Assembly (NCBI GenBank): GCA_024516035.1
Contig: CM044955.1
Location: 41,998,574 to 42,062,573, forward strand
Direction: 5' to 3'
From: Bactericera cockerelli
Taxonomy: Eukaryota > Arthropoda > Insecta > Hemiptera > Triozidae
Length of the DNA stretch: 64,000 nt
This document shows positions 1 to 10,488 of the stretch, piece by piece (the first letter of the stretch is position 1; the number at the start of each line of letters is the position of its first letter). The position numbers were made by a program, and so were the translations under genes. The notes under the pieces are model-generated. The model worked only from the letters and a program-made list of their open reading frames with translations. It had not been told where the DNA came from and did not search any database.

Positions 1-860
1 ATCACCGCCCATCTGGTGCACGAGCTGAGGTATGTAATGATGTAATGATCACTATGTAATGAGGTATGTAATGATCAGGTGTCTATCCATGTGACTCTGG
101 GGAAACTCAAACAGAAGGCTATTTGTATGTCAAAATATGGATACACATTACACAAGACATGACCTTAAATCCTGTAATAATGGTGCAATGCAAGTTGCAA
201 AATACTGGCAGTACAAAATTTGATTGGTGGTTGTTGGTAAGAAAATGATTTCTTGTGATTATTCCTTGTGCTGCCTACTTGCTCAAATCAGGTGAAGCCT
301 TTTTATCATCACAGGGCTCCATGAGCTTTTGTGATTAGTGCAATCGAAGCCTGCTTGATACAGTAAAGTTTTTTAATTCGGCCATTAAAATTGTGCAAAT
401 TGACTGGGTATACCTAGGTAGCAGGAATTTTGCACGGATATTTTAGTATTTAAATGCGCAATGAGAAAAGATTTTTTCCAGGGAAATGAGCATTACAAGA
501 ATATCAACATCTCATTTGCCTGCTCCTTAATTTCTACATTTCACAGTTTTTTTCCCGTGTCCTGTACTCTCTTTGAAAAATATCAGTAGAAGTGAGAAAG
601 CAAGTGTGGTTTTGTTCTTGTCATTCCAACTTCTCTGTTGATTTCAGCTCATTGTAGATGTGCCATGAAAAATAACACCAATTACATGTGTTCGGTGATA
701 TTTTTTATTTCAAATGAAAGAACTGAGTTCTGCATAGCAATAACTACTACTTCAAACTTGAAATCTTTTTGCTTCCAGGAGAAAGAATCTGAAATATGGA
801 ATTGGATCTGCATGTATAGGAGGAGGTCAAGGCATTGCTCTTCTCTTGGAAAGAGTCTGA
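1..860 (+). CDS. ACAA2: 3-ketoacyl-CoA thiolase, mitochondrial (ACAA2-like), last two coding exons
   Basis: Two exons, 1-29 and 779-860, join across a GT-AG intron (30-778) to give 36 codons and a TGA stop. The first encodes [10 protein letters not shown] and the second continues [16 protein letters not shown], the thiolase C-terminal signature in which the Cys of the CxGGGxG loop is the acid/base residue. The ITAHLVHEL plus [12 protein letters not shown] pairing matches mitochondrial ACAA2 better than ACAT1 or ACAT2, from knowledge of the families. The enzyme does the last thiolytic step of fatty-acid beta-oxidation in the mitochondrial matrix. Everything upstream of this Ile lies outside the window. 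The gene converges on STOML2. AATAAA candidates for its 3' end lie near 1292 and 1554. Confidence 0.86.
779..860 (+). CDS. ACAA2: ACAA2-like terminal coding exon
   Basis: The acceptor is ttgcttccag at 769-778. The exon carries the Cys-containing CIGGGQG loop and stops with TGA at 858-860. Two bases carried from 28-29 complete the first Arg codon. Confidence 0.85.
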
Positions 861-2372
861 GATGGCTACTTTCACCCATGTAAACAATATCATGATCACT
901 TTCTTTACTAATGTAAAGGGGCTTCAAAATCACAACTCCAGAGACCACATACACCATGATGTTGAAGAATGTGCTACTTTATTCATAAACTAAGACTGAT
1001 ATAAGTTTTGTTTTCTGCTTTTCTTGAGATATATTAGTGCATCATATTCTTATACATAACATAAAATGTATATTTACTACCACAAATTATATCAATTTCT
1101 TGTATCATTAATACAATATCTGTATGCATTTAATGTTATACAGTAATGTACATATTTTACGTATTATAGCCACTTCATCAGGTAATCTGTCTCATGAAGT
1201 TTTCAAGTCATTATTACATTTTTTAATTTAGGTTCATTGTTTTTTCCCTACAACTTATTTTCTTTCTCTTTGGTGATACCTCAATAATATAAATAAAAAA
1301 TATATATTTTAATTTTTACATGAGCAATAGTTTAAGAAAAAAAAACCACATATATTATTATTTTTACATTCTATAAAGGTTCTTCCTTTTAAACCTGTCT
1401 TTCTATCGAAATATCACAGAACTTATACATTTTATTTTTATAACAAAAATAAATATGAGCTTTTTGTATTATTATTTTAACATAATGAATTTAATTTGTG
1501 TGTATTGTTTTTCTTCAGTTTTAGAACAGTGTATAAATCACATTTGCCATCAATAAAAAAGATGGGGATTAAGACTTCTAATAGAATTCCAAAAGTAAGA
1601 ACAGGGTATCATGATTCCAAGTTTGAAGAAAAATCCATCTGTTGCAATGGTAAAAAGTAAAAAACATTAGTAAAATTCCAATTTTTTAAGTTAGAAGTAA
1701 GGGCGGATCTTTTGTAACTTGTAATGATATCATGAGTTTTGTATTGCATGAAATAGGGTAACTGAAAACTGTTGAATATAATGAAGAGATTGATGAACAC
1801 ATTCTAAGTTTTCTATGTCCCTTTCACAATTATCAGAAGTTGTAATAAAAAGAAAAGAAAATTGAAATGGTTTTTTGTACTGTAATTTAATGGTTCCTCC
1901 TAAACTTATTGAACTTAAGATTCAATTTATTTTTAACAGCACTAATTATCCATTTGTGTTATTTGAAGTAATGACACATTACTAGAAGCAAACAAAAATC
2001 ACTGAAGTGAAAGAATAGACAGCACCTTTTGAAACGACGCAGAGATGTCTTTGATCTTAGCTGCCCACACAGTTGAAGGGTCCTATATATTTTGAACAAA
2101 TATAATCCTTATTAATTCAAATTACTTACAAAAATAAGGGAACAAAATCATCTTTCCATATAACCCCTGAAATTTTCACAAAATAAACATTAGAATACTG
2201 TCAGTTCAGACAGTTAAATGCCAAAGTTTCATCACTGTATAATGCAATCCTTCGATTCAAAAGGTGCACTTACAGCTTACAGCAGATAAACTGCCACCTT
2301 TCTATCACAATTAACAGAATAAGCTCCTTTCTCTTCACGCTGAGGAAGCAACTCCATCAGTCTTTGAGTTTC
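861..2372. other. Convergent 3' UTR/intergenic interval
   Basis: This AT-rich stretch lies between the thiolase stop and the STOML2 stop, so it should hold the 3' UTRs of both. AATAAA on + occurs near 1292 and 1554. A TTTATT (AATAAA on -) at 1926-1931 could end STOML2. No other coding or repeat structure is evident. Confidence 0.5.
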
Positions 2373-2468
2373 TCAACACTTACTCCTTTCTTCATCGTCA
2401 CTATAATATTCAGCCTGCTCGCCAGATTTGTGGGGATGGGAGTCAACTTTCTTGTAAATTGCCAATGC
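2373..2468 (-). CDS. STOML2: STOML2 terminal coding exon
   Basis: 31 codons ALAIYKKVDSHPHKSG to EYYSDDEERSKC, then TGA. The acceptor is tctatccag. The acidic C-tail is usual for the family although the exact residues differ. Confidence 0.85.
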   Translation of the reverse strand, partial: ALAIYKKVDSHPHKSGEQAEYYSDDEERSKC

Positions 2469-5400
2469 CTGGATAGAGAATAAGAAAAATGATTTAAAAG
2501 CTTTCAATTCCCTAAAAATAATTGATATAATGTTCATTAAGCACAACTTGAAAATTAATCAATGCTTAACACCTTTCGCGTTTCTAAAATCATTATGATT
2601 GTAATGACAGCGGATTTTTGTGTACAAGTCTAGAAGAAAAGATGATTCCGGATTTTCCTATACTGAAAAGTTTGCAAGTCAATGCTTGACTAGAGAAAGA
2701 TGCAACTTGGAAAATGGAAATATACTAGTCAATTCAATCGACTACAGGACAATTAGCGTAATGTTACAAAATTATTAATTAGTATATTTTTGTGATACAT
2801 ATTTTGCAGAGAAGATATTTTACCGGATAAATATTTACAGGTGCCGCAAGTCGAATTAAAAGCTAGAGAAGATATTTTCCAGCTTTGTGTTAGAATTTCA
2901 GAATTCAGACTGTTAGCACAAGGCACAATGTCTCGAGAAAGAAACAGTTTTACAATATTTTACCTATGTCCGTCCCGGTAGCTCAGTGGTAAAGGCGGCA
3001 CTCTGTGAATCCAGAGATTCAAGATGTCGCGGGTTCGAAACCCAGCCGGGACATGAAAAGTTATCCTCCCATTTGGGATTTTTACCACATAATTATGTGT
3101 CTTGGGCTTACTGCTGGAATAATGGGACGTAATAGTCCTAATCGGGCAGTATAAATAAGGCGATATTATTATTATTATTATTTTACAAGAGTACATAAGG
3201 AGAACAAAAATACCTGTCCTCTGAAAATCTAGCCGAAAAAAGATATTTACCTGAGTAACTACAGATGAAATATTGCTCGCATCGCTAGGAACAATGAGCG
3301 TGTTGTTGGTTTTGGCCAGTTCATTGAACGCCTTCACATATTGCTCTGCTATGCTAAGGGAGGCTGCTGACTTGCCGTTGCGACTGGCCAGGGAGTCAGC
3401 CACGACATTCAGACTCTTAGCCCGAGCCTCCGCCACTGAGATTAGAGCCGTGGCTACAGCCTCTACACGGGAGGGGAGAGGGAAGGATGAACAATATTGT
3501 TGTATACAGTGTAGCCAGTCATCGTATGCGTCTCGCAAGCAGCTAACAAACACTTGAATAGTTGTCTAGAAGAACCACCTATGTGTTTGAGGGCACTTTT
3601 CAGTAGGGTACTTTTAGTAATACCATTAATGCAGCACTTTTAGTAATACATTTTTCAGTAGGGTAGGTACTTTTAGTAATACCATCACGCGCAACTACCT
3701 TCTTATCCTATGCCCCAACGTGGCGAGACTGATTTTAGTTCAACAAGTGCACATAGGTGGTTTTACATGAGATTTCTTCTGCTCTGTTTTGACGAAAAAA
3801 ACAAATAAAAACGAGTAGGAACAAAAATTTTGTATGCTGACTTCTCTAGTGATTCAAGACTTACAAATAGGTTCCATTTTTGAAAAAAAAAAAAAAAAAA
3901 AAAATCGACATTTTCACATAGGTGGTTCTTCTAGACAACTATTCACTTATATAGGTAATGTATTTTTGATGGGGTGACTCACAAGCCCTGGGTCACCCGC
4001 CGCTGCTGCGAGACGCGTAAGTTCCTTTCTGGCCGGGTCAAGATGCGGCTGCTGGGTCTTGGCGCATGTAGATTTAACACATTGACTGCCTTGTCACACT
4101 ATATGTGTGACACAATATTAAACCTATACGCCACGTCACACATATTGTGTGACAGTCGATTCTACTTTGAATGAGTGTCACACTAGGATAAGGAAAGTAA
4201 AAATAGAAAGAAAAGAAGTGTCACACTTTTTGGTGTGACCTGGCATACAGCGTTAAAACCACCTCTGTATGCCACGTCACACAATATGTGTGACTATGTA
4301 TAGAAACTCGGCGTAAGGGTAAAGTGTCCAAAAATGACTTTGGCAGTCAACGTGTTAACGACACGTGATTTAATATCCACGAATCACAGAGCTCCCAATT
4401 GATCACGAGACCTTACATCTACATGAGCTTGGGCCTAGCAGGGGGATCTCGCCCATCAGATGGGAGGTATACTACGGGATGGGCAAGCTACAACACAGAC
4501 CACAGTAAGCGTCTACATAGCTCCTGTATTACGGCTACGTAATAAAAAGGCTGTTAAAACACTCATCTTTTTTTAAAAAAAAACACTAACTCAAATACAA
4601 TTTGTGTCTTAACACACTGGGCAAGTGGGCACTATGAAATTAAAGTTATTTGAAATTGAACAAATCGAAACGTGCTAGTAATAGTCCAGGGATACCTTCG
4701 TAAGCACGTAAAACAAAGGAAGAATAAGAAGAACAACAAAGCAAGTGATAGGGTGGATTGTTTTTTCATACAAACACATACACCTTGACTTGTCTTTATA
4801 CTTTTAATTAATAAAATAATAAATTGTTTTTATTTATTTTATTAATTAGCTCAGTGGTTAAGCACTCGCTTGCCATGCGGAAGGTCCCAGGTTCGATCCC
4901 CCGTGCCGACAAAAATTTGTCTTCTTAATTTGGTTACAATTGTTTGTAAGGGATACCTTCCGGTGCGCTCGTGTTGACCCAGCACCTAATTGGGAAGTAC
5001 TGTGTCACTTCTCGCCCATCAGAGGGGAGGCATACTACGGGATGGGCAGGCTACAACACAGACCACAAGCGTCTACAGTAGCTCTTGTTTCATGGCTACG
5101 AAATACAAACGGCTGTGAAACACTCATCTTAAAAAAAAAAATCACTTATAATTTACCTGCTTCCAGAATCTTGGCCTGTCGTTTTCCTTCTGCAACATTA
5201 ATGTCTGCTGCACGAATTCCCTCTGACTCGAGAATTGCGGCGCGTTTTTTTCGCTCTGCTTCCACCTGAGAACAAAGTGTATATTTATAACAACTACCGT
5301 ATTGTAATCGTTGTGACTACTGCTCATGGTCCAGAGGTCATGAAATCGAACCCCTGGTGAGGCAGAATTTTAAAATTAAAATTTATATCACCTCCCAAGT

Positions 5401-8400
5401 AAAGAACATGTTTTAAAAATATATTCAATTCTGCATTATAATATTATTACAGGTGTTTCTAAAATGAGTGTAAATATTGATACCATAGGTTCTCTGAGTC
5501 AAATAAGCATGGGTCAACGTCAAACAACTAGGGGTCCGAAATGCACTCAAACAGAGCTAGTTCTAAGAAGTATTTAGATGAGCAAATCTTCAGTTCAGTG
5601 TATTTTAGAAGTGAATATATTTGTACAATATGTTAGTTCAAGGTAGATCTGCATGAAACATAAATAAAGACAAAGACTGTGAGCACAAATTAACTTGAAG
5701 AGTCTTTTATAAATTAAGTTCGTCAATAATGCGTTTTCTATTCTCACAGATCCTTCAGCCAAATGATCTCACCTGCATTTGCATAGCCTCATTGATCCTA
5801 GTTGGCAGCTTGATGTCTCGGATTTCGTATCGAAGACATTTCATGCCCCATGCTTCTGAAGCATTATTTATAGCAGTCACTATAGCATAGTTGAGGCTCT
5901 CTCGCTCCCTGAACACTTTGTCCAGTGAAATTTTACCAAGCTCTGACCTGTAAATAAAATGAAGATATTTTAATACATATATCTCTATTGTTATTTTTTA
6001 AACATGAAATAGACATTGAGTACACCTTTGCTTGAGTAAGACAAATTATATTCTGCTTTGCTGGACTTGAGATTTTTTTTAGTAAATTAATTAACATTAA
6101 ATTTTGCCTATTCTGCAAGCCATCCAAGTGTTACTAACCTCATAGTAGTCTGTGCTAGTTGTGTAATGGCAAACTCGGGGTCCTCAACTCCATAACTTGC
6201 CAGGTAGGGATCATTGATTTTCAAGTACAGAACTCCATCTATACTTAGAGTCACATTGTCTGATGTGATAGCACTTTGTTTTGGAACATCAATGGCTATT
6301 TCTTTCAGGCTTTGAACATACTTGATTCTGTCTATGATTGGGATGAGGAGATTCAATCCAGGCTCTAATATTCTGTGATATTTACCCATCCTTTCCACCA
6401 CCCAAGCCTGGAAACAAATAATTGAAATGTGACCTACTGAGCAACTTAGTTTTGTGCCTGTCTGTCTATTTATTTATATTTTATTTACAAAAAAATCAAC
6501 CAAATATATTTAAGAATAATAAATAGTGAATGCTCAGACTTCAAGCTTCAGTAGTTGTAGTGTTATGGCTTTGTAGTAAAACCTTGAAATATTTCATTTT
6601 TCTTTTTTTCTCTAAAAATGTTTCAATTTTGTATCATGTTTGGTATAATCTCAAACAAAAAGGTGTAAGATGTGTAAAATAATTATTTGATGTTTTACCT
6701 AGTATTATTTTTTGGTCAAGTTTAATTTAGTAAAATGAAATTAATTAAGAAATAATACAAAGTAGAAGAAGACAATGGTCTGCTGCAAATTATCCTTTGC
6801 TTTAAAGGCTGTCAAAACATACATGGATGTTGATTTTTTCCTTTTGTTGTTTGCATTAATTATAGAGGAAAATAAATACATATTTTCTTCAAATTTGAAG
6901 TTTATTGGTTTAGCCATTTATTTAACTATGATTGTTATAAATGAGCAAATGAGTAAGTATATCTACTGGGCTTTGCGTTTTATTAGTATTGATTGATGAA
7001 TAATAATATAGTAAACTGTGTGTGTACAACTGTACACTTACCTCTTGCTGGGGAACAAAGAGAACTCCAGTATTTATTGGTGTACTGGAGGCACATCTTT
7101 TGGAAATTTCTAATAACTCTTTGGAGCTTAAAAGGCACTTCTGAAAAACAAAACAAAATATTTTTATAATAATAATAATTGCTATCATGGGAAACAGTCA
7201 CCATCACTGACATGACAATGCCTTGCATAATTGATGATAGGATTTAACACTTAGACGACCGGCATGGTTTTTTGTGAATTCTCTTGTGGGACCGGCGATA
7301 ATGCGGCTATACCGACTCTGTGTACCACTGGTGGTACACCCGGTCCATTCCGTACGAATGTGCGTGTACCACCGGTGGTACACCCGGTCGTCTAAGTGTT
7401 AACAGCATTATTAGGTCATGGAATCAATTTTTATTTCAAAACTACATCAAGTATCATCTATCAGTAGGGGACTAAAAGGATCTCTAAAATAATACTTTGA
7501 TTTAAAATAGATAAATCATCAATCTTTGAACTTTGTAAATTTTTAACTTCAACCATGAGGAAGAAGTTGTATGATGTTAACACCAATATTCAAGACATTT
7601 TGCTTCAATTTCAAGGGTCCTATGTATGATTCCTTCTAAAAAGTGCATGCATCACTACTCCCATAACACAGATTTTTTTTAAAGTTTAGTTAAATTGTCT
7701 AATAACAGACACTCATGATCCACAAGGTTTTGTCCACTATTTGGAGGTGTCTGTTAATCAGAGGTAAAATAGAGACAGTAAGCATTTCAGTCCACAGATG
7801 CAGCTTCACCAGAGATAGCTTTGAAAGTAATTGGTTTTTACAAAAGGTTTCAAATCATTACATTTGAAGCTTTAAATTCAGTTAAAGCTTTCCTTTATTG
7901 TATGTAATGTTATACTATAGAGAGGCAAAAAATCTTGAGATTTACTAAATCAAGCTGAAGCTAAGAGTTTAGTCAGTTTAGTGTCTATCACATTTTTTTT
8001 TTTGGTTTTTCTATTTTGTTGTTTTTTTTTTATTATATTATTAATTTCCCTTTTCAGTCCATACTATTATAAGTTCTTTCTGAGATAATATGCCAACTTT
8101 GAACATATCAGCAAGAGCACAGACAGGCAGAGGGGATAGATCAATCATAACCAAGTATTTCAAACCTTTCTTGTCTAAATCCATTGGCCTTTGACATTGC
8201 TCTCACTAATAACAATCACACACAAGAGCTCAAGTTAATCATTTTTATAATTAATTACTTCATTGAATTCTCTTAATTCCAGTTCTTTACATGAAATAGT
8301 ATCTTGCTATTGGAGGGGTTTAGCATAGTAAACTTATTGAGCAAAGTAAATCAAGTTGAGAAACAATCAAGTAAACTCATATTACATTAAAAATAATCAA

Positions 8401-9250
8401 GTACCAATGAACACATTGAACTTATTTAAGATTGAAACAAGTTCCCAATTAACAGTTGAGTGGAAAAAAACACAACTCAACTCATGGCTCAATTATATCC
8501 CCCACTTCTATATTCTTTTTACTCCTTTTAGCATCTATTCATATAAGATTCAACAAGTTTAACCAAATGTGCAGTCTTCAGCTATGGGCTAGAATTCAAG
8601 TTATGATTTAATCAAAATCAACTAGATTATGAAAATTATTCAACTTATCACAACACCAAGTAAAATAATGAAAACATCCCTATTCCCTAAAATATGTCTC
8701 CTATTGGGAAGTATCTGTTCAAACAGAGTTCACTGTATATGGCAGTCTGTCCCAGTAGCTCAGTGGTAAAGGCGCTCTGTGTGAATCCAGAGATTCCAGA
8801 GGGTGTGGGTTTGAAACCCAGCCGACAAGACAAGTTACCCTCCCAGTTGGGATTTTTACCACATAATAATATGTCTTAAGCTTACTGCTGCAATAATGGG
8901 ACTTTATAGTCCTAATCGGGCAGTATTAATAAGGCGATATTATTATAATTATCATTTTGTGAATTTTTTGTTGAGTGTAATGTTGCTGTATAAAGTCTAC
9001 TTTGAATAACAAATAAATTCTCAATGCTATTAAGTGATTTTTATATAAACTCATTAATTTTACAGTCAAGATGACTTTGGACATGAGAAGGTTTCTCAGG
9101 AGCCTGTTGAACTATTAGTAGGTAATAGGTGCCTTATATTATGTGAACTAGTGAGTACAATTCTACTACGACGGGATCCTCAAAATGAAGTGAGAAAAAC
9201 TGATGCAACCATACCTGGAGTGTGCCGGGACGTACACGAGATAACATCAT
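2373..9250 (-). CDS. STOML2: Stomatin-like protein 2, mitochondrial (STOML2/SLP-2), complete
   Basis: Seven coding exons on the minus strand (9250-9215, 7140-7042, 6407-6139, 5947-5773, 5265-5157, 3462-3251, 2468-2373) sum to 996 nt, 331 residues plus stop. All junctions are GT-AG and phases agree. The N-terminus is short, basic and hydroxylated, like a mitochondrial presequence. It is followed by GVLFVPQQE, AWVVERMGKYHRILEPGLN and SYGVEDPEFAITQLAQTTMR, the SPFH/prohibitin core of SLP-2. A charged helical region (VEAERKKRAAILESEG) and SIAEQYVKAFNELAK lead to an acidic tail. SLP-2 is an inner-membrane scaffold that binds cardiolipin and prohibitins and supports respiratory complexes. The start is the first of two adjacent Met codons. 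About 11-14 residues usual in the family (around the AEKAEQINQAAG stretch) are absent between the fifth and sixth exons; see findings. Confidence 0.92.
2972..3183 (+). repeat. tRNA-derived SINE, family A, copy 1
   Basis: The 5' head folds like a tRNA: 7-bp acceptor stem GTCCCGG/CCGGGAC, box A (TAGCTCAGTGGT) and box B (GGGTTCGAAACCC). A conserved body follows (TTTTACCACATAATTATGTG, then CCTAATCGGGCAGTATAAAT) and an (ATT)n tail. It lies in the last STOML2 intron. Four more copies of the same structure occur in the window, so it is a SINE and not a tRNA gene. Confidence 0.88.
3251..3462 (-). CDS. STOML2: STOML2 coding exon 6
   Basis: The frame runs from EAVATALISVAEARAKSLN to IVPSDASNISSVVTQ. 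The acceptor follows a pyrimidine tract (ctcccctcccgtgtag). The two-base entry phase fits exon 5 exactly. Confidence 0.88.
3556..3944. mobile_element. MITE with perfect TIRs of about 29 bp
   Basis: The left end GAATAGTTGTCTAGAAGAAC reappears as its reverse complement at the right end, and the match continues through CACCTATGTG. The flanks carry CACTT on both sides, consistent with a 4-5 bp TSD. The interior is non-coding, has repeated ACTTTTAGTAATAC units and an A21-type run, and lies in a STOML2 intron. Confidence 0.8.
4074..4358. mobile_element. piggyBac-type MITE (TTAA target), family 1
   Basis: It is bounded by TTAA on both sides with TIRs reading TTAACACATTGACTGCC and its near complement GGCAGTCAACGTGTTAA. 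The interior carries four short palindromes built on GTCACAC/GTGTGAC. There is no coding capacity. The TTAA target and terminal CAC are typical of piggyBac-mobilised MITEs. Confidence 0.8.
4363..4590 (+). repeat. SINE family D, 5'-truncated copy
   Basis: It shares the body CTCGCCCATCAGATGGGAGG, then ACTACGGGATGGGCAAGCTA and the tail AACACTCATCTTTTTTT, with the fuller copy 500 bp downstream. The tRNA-like head is missing. Confidence 0.65.
4848..5148 (+). repeat. tRNA-derived SINE, family D
   Basis: The head has box A (TAGCTCAGTGGTTAAGCAC) and box B (GGTTCGATCCCC). The body CATACTACGGGATGGGCAGG ends in AACACTCATC plus poly-A. It sits just 3' of the STOML2 fifth coding exon on the opposite strand. 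Confidence 0.8.
5157..5265 (-). CDS. STOML2: STOML2 coding exon 5 (coiled region)
   Basis: It encodes VEAERKKRAAILESEGIRAA and then DINVAEGKRQAKILEA, leaving one G for the next exon. Confidence 0.92.
5292..5376 (+). repeat. SINE family B, degraded head fragment
   Basis: CGTTGTGACTACTGCTCATG and GTCCAGAGGTCATGAAATCG match the head of the family-B SINEs at 15125 and 16990. The body is missing. Confidence 0.5.
5773..5947 (-). CDS. STOML2: STOML2 coding exon 4 (SPFH core)
   Basis: It encodes SELGKISLDKVFRERESLN and continues to RYEIRDIKLPTRINEAMQMQ. The acceptor is tttacag and the donor CAG/gtgag. Confidence 0.93.
6139..6407 (-). CDS. STOML2: STOML2 coding exon 3 (SPFH core)
   Basis: It runs from AWVVERMGKYHR to QLAQTTMR and holds the most conserved part of the family. 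It ends with two bases of the Arg codon before gttagt. Confidence 0.93.
7042..7140 (-). CDS. STOML2: STOML2 coding exon 2
   Basis: 33 codons from KCLLSSKELLEISKRC to GVLFVPQQE. The acceptor is tttttcag and the donor GAG/gtaag. It joins the presequence to the start of the SPFH core. Confidence 0.9.
7244..7402. mobile_element. piggyBac-type MITE (TTAA target), family 2
   Basis: It starts TTAACACTTAGACGACCGG and ends with the exact reverse complement CCGGTCGTCTAAGTGTTAA. Inside are two 20-bp palindromes of the form GTGTACCACYGGTGGTACAC. It lies in the first STOML2 intron, about 100 bp upstream of coding exon 2 in gene orientation. Confidence 0.85.
7403..8745. other. Intronic AT-rich sequence
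   Basis: This is the first STOML2 intron between the family-2 MITE and a SINE. I see only short T-runs and no coding or structured repeat signal. Confidence 0.5.
8746..8955 (+). repeat. tRNA-derived SINE, family A, copy 2
   Basis: Same head (CAGTAGCTCAGTGGTAAAGG) and body (GGGATTTTTACCACATAATA; CCTAATCGGGCAGTATTAAT) as the copy at 2972, ending near ATATTATTAT. Box B has decayed to GGGTTTGAAACCC. Confidence 0.85.
9215..9250 (-). CDS. STOML2: STOML2 coding exon 1 (start, presequence)
   Basis: It encodes MMLSRVRPGTLQ in 12 whole codons and ends in CAG before the donor gtatgg. Phase 0 agrees with the next exon. Confidence 0.8.
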
Positions 9251-10416
9251 ATATTTTGTTTTATTTTAAACCTTATCAAATGGGACTTCTGTAAGATAAA
9301 TTCAGCTACCACATAGAGAAATTTAATTAGAGGTAATCAATCGGAACCCTGATATCAGAATCCAATTTTTTTTTATTTAAAAAGAAACTGGTTTGTTTAC
9401 AAAAAAATCAACTTCGGCAACCCCATGTGTTGGAACATTGTTGCCTAATCTTGCTTGTAGAGTTACAAAGATATTACTGAATAACCGCATATTAAAATAA
9501 AGCGAAAAAAGTGTGTAATTATAATAAAATAATAGGATTTTTTAATCAATTAGCCTGAAATCGTGGTAGCTCTTTATCAAGAGATAAGAATACTTGAATA
9601 CATTTTCCCAAAGGTTAAAATTAGGTTTGTAACATCTTTGCCACTTGAAACTTTTAACGCGCACGATCAACTGAGGTTTTCCACGGAGAGGTTTTACTTT
9701 CAAAAGTCATCAGTCATCAGGCAACACTGCTATTACTGATAGTGTTGCGTGTTTAATATTTTTGAAATTTAGGTAGGAAAAACAAAAGTTACCGAAACCA
9801 AAAGAAAAGAAAAAATACATCCGAATTGGTAATGGAATTAATATTAATCTTTAATAATCGTACAGTTATCCATTTTCATTAATGGATTTTTAGTGCACCA
9901 GCGCCACCAGCGGACCCGGTGGGTCAGTCAGCGGATATAGCACGTCGATGTTGAAACACTGAAGGTATGTTTAGGGGTCCACTATAGAGAGCCCTTGGAT
10001 TGGTTACCTATTATAAATTAATATTTCATTTATTGTTGTTTCAAGACTAAAGACCCCTCTTGCCAATTTTGCAATTCAAGTTCTGGTGGTAGGTACTCAG
10101 ACCTGACACAGACTGGGTAATGTTAATGTGAGAAGTTAGGTACCAGATACTTGCTTAACTTACATAAAGTCCCGTGTTTGAACCTTGGGGCTGACATTAA
10201 ATTGTATTAAAAATTTGTTCTAAGTAAAGAACAAATTAAGAAGGCTGTGACACACTCATCTTTAAAAAGTAAAACACTAAAAAAGATTTTTTTAAAATTT
10301 TTAGATCACCACTGTTCCATAGTACAGCTTTTGTCAGTCATCAGTTCCTGTCCGTAGATAGTGCCTATAATTAGTTAATCAACAATTATTATTCACTGTT
10401 CAACAGATATTTTACA
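9251..10416. promoter_or_regulatory. Divergent promoter interval between STOML2 and the TBP-like gene
   Basis: The two start codons point away from each other across 1.17 kb, so both promoters should lie here. A locally GC-richer patch around 9895-9965 ends in GAAG/gtatgt at 9964. An acceptor ttcaacag ends at 10406, ten bases before the TBP-like ATG. Together they suggest a spliced 5' UTR (intron 9965-10406). No TATA box is obvious. A degraded SINE-D tail (AAGGCTGTGACACACTCATC) lies near 10240. Confidence 0.4.
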
Positions 10417-10488
10417 ATGATTCCTGAAATTTCCCCAATGGAATCCTCTGGCAATCCCTCAACTTCTTCAAATCATCCATCATCTCAG
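10417..10488 (+). CDS. TBP-like coding exon 1
   Basis: It encodes [20 protein letters not shown] and then PSSQ before gtaatg, 24 whole codons. The ATG was chosen as the first in frame after the acceptor at 10406. Confidence 0.7.

Noticed and set aside
2972..3053. A real tRNA gene with a perfect acceptor stem
   Set aside because: The anticodon arm and variable region are irregular, and the same head plus body occurs five times with an (ATT)n tail, so it is a SINE.
6775..7228. Short hydrophobic frames on both strands around STOML2 exon 2
   Set aside because: They overlap the conserved exon or its AT-rich introns and have no independent support.
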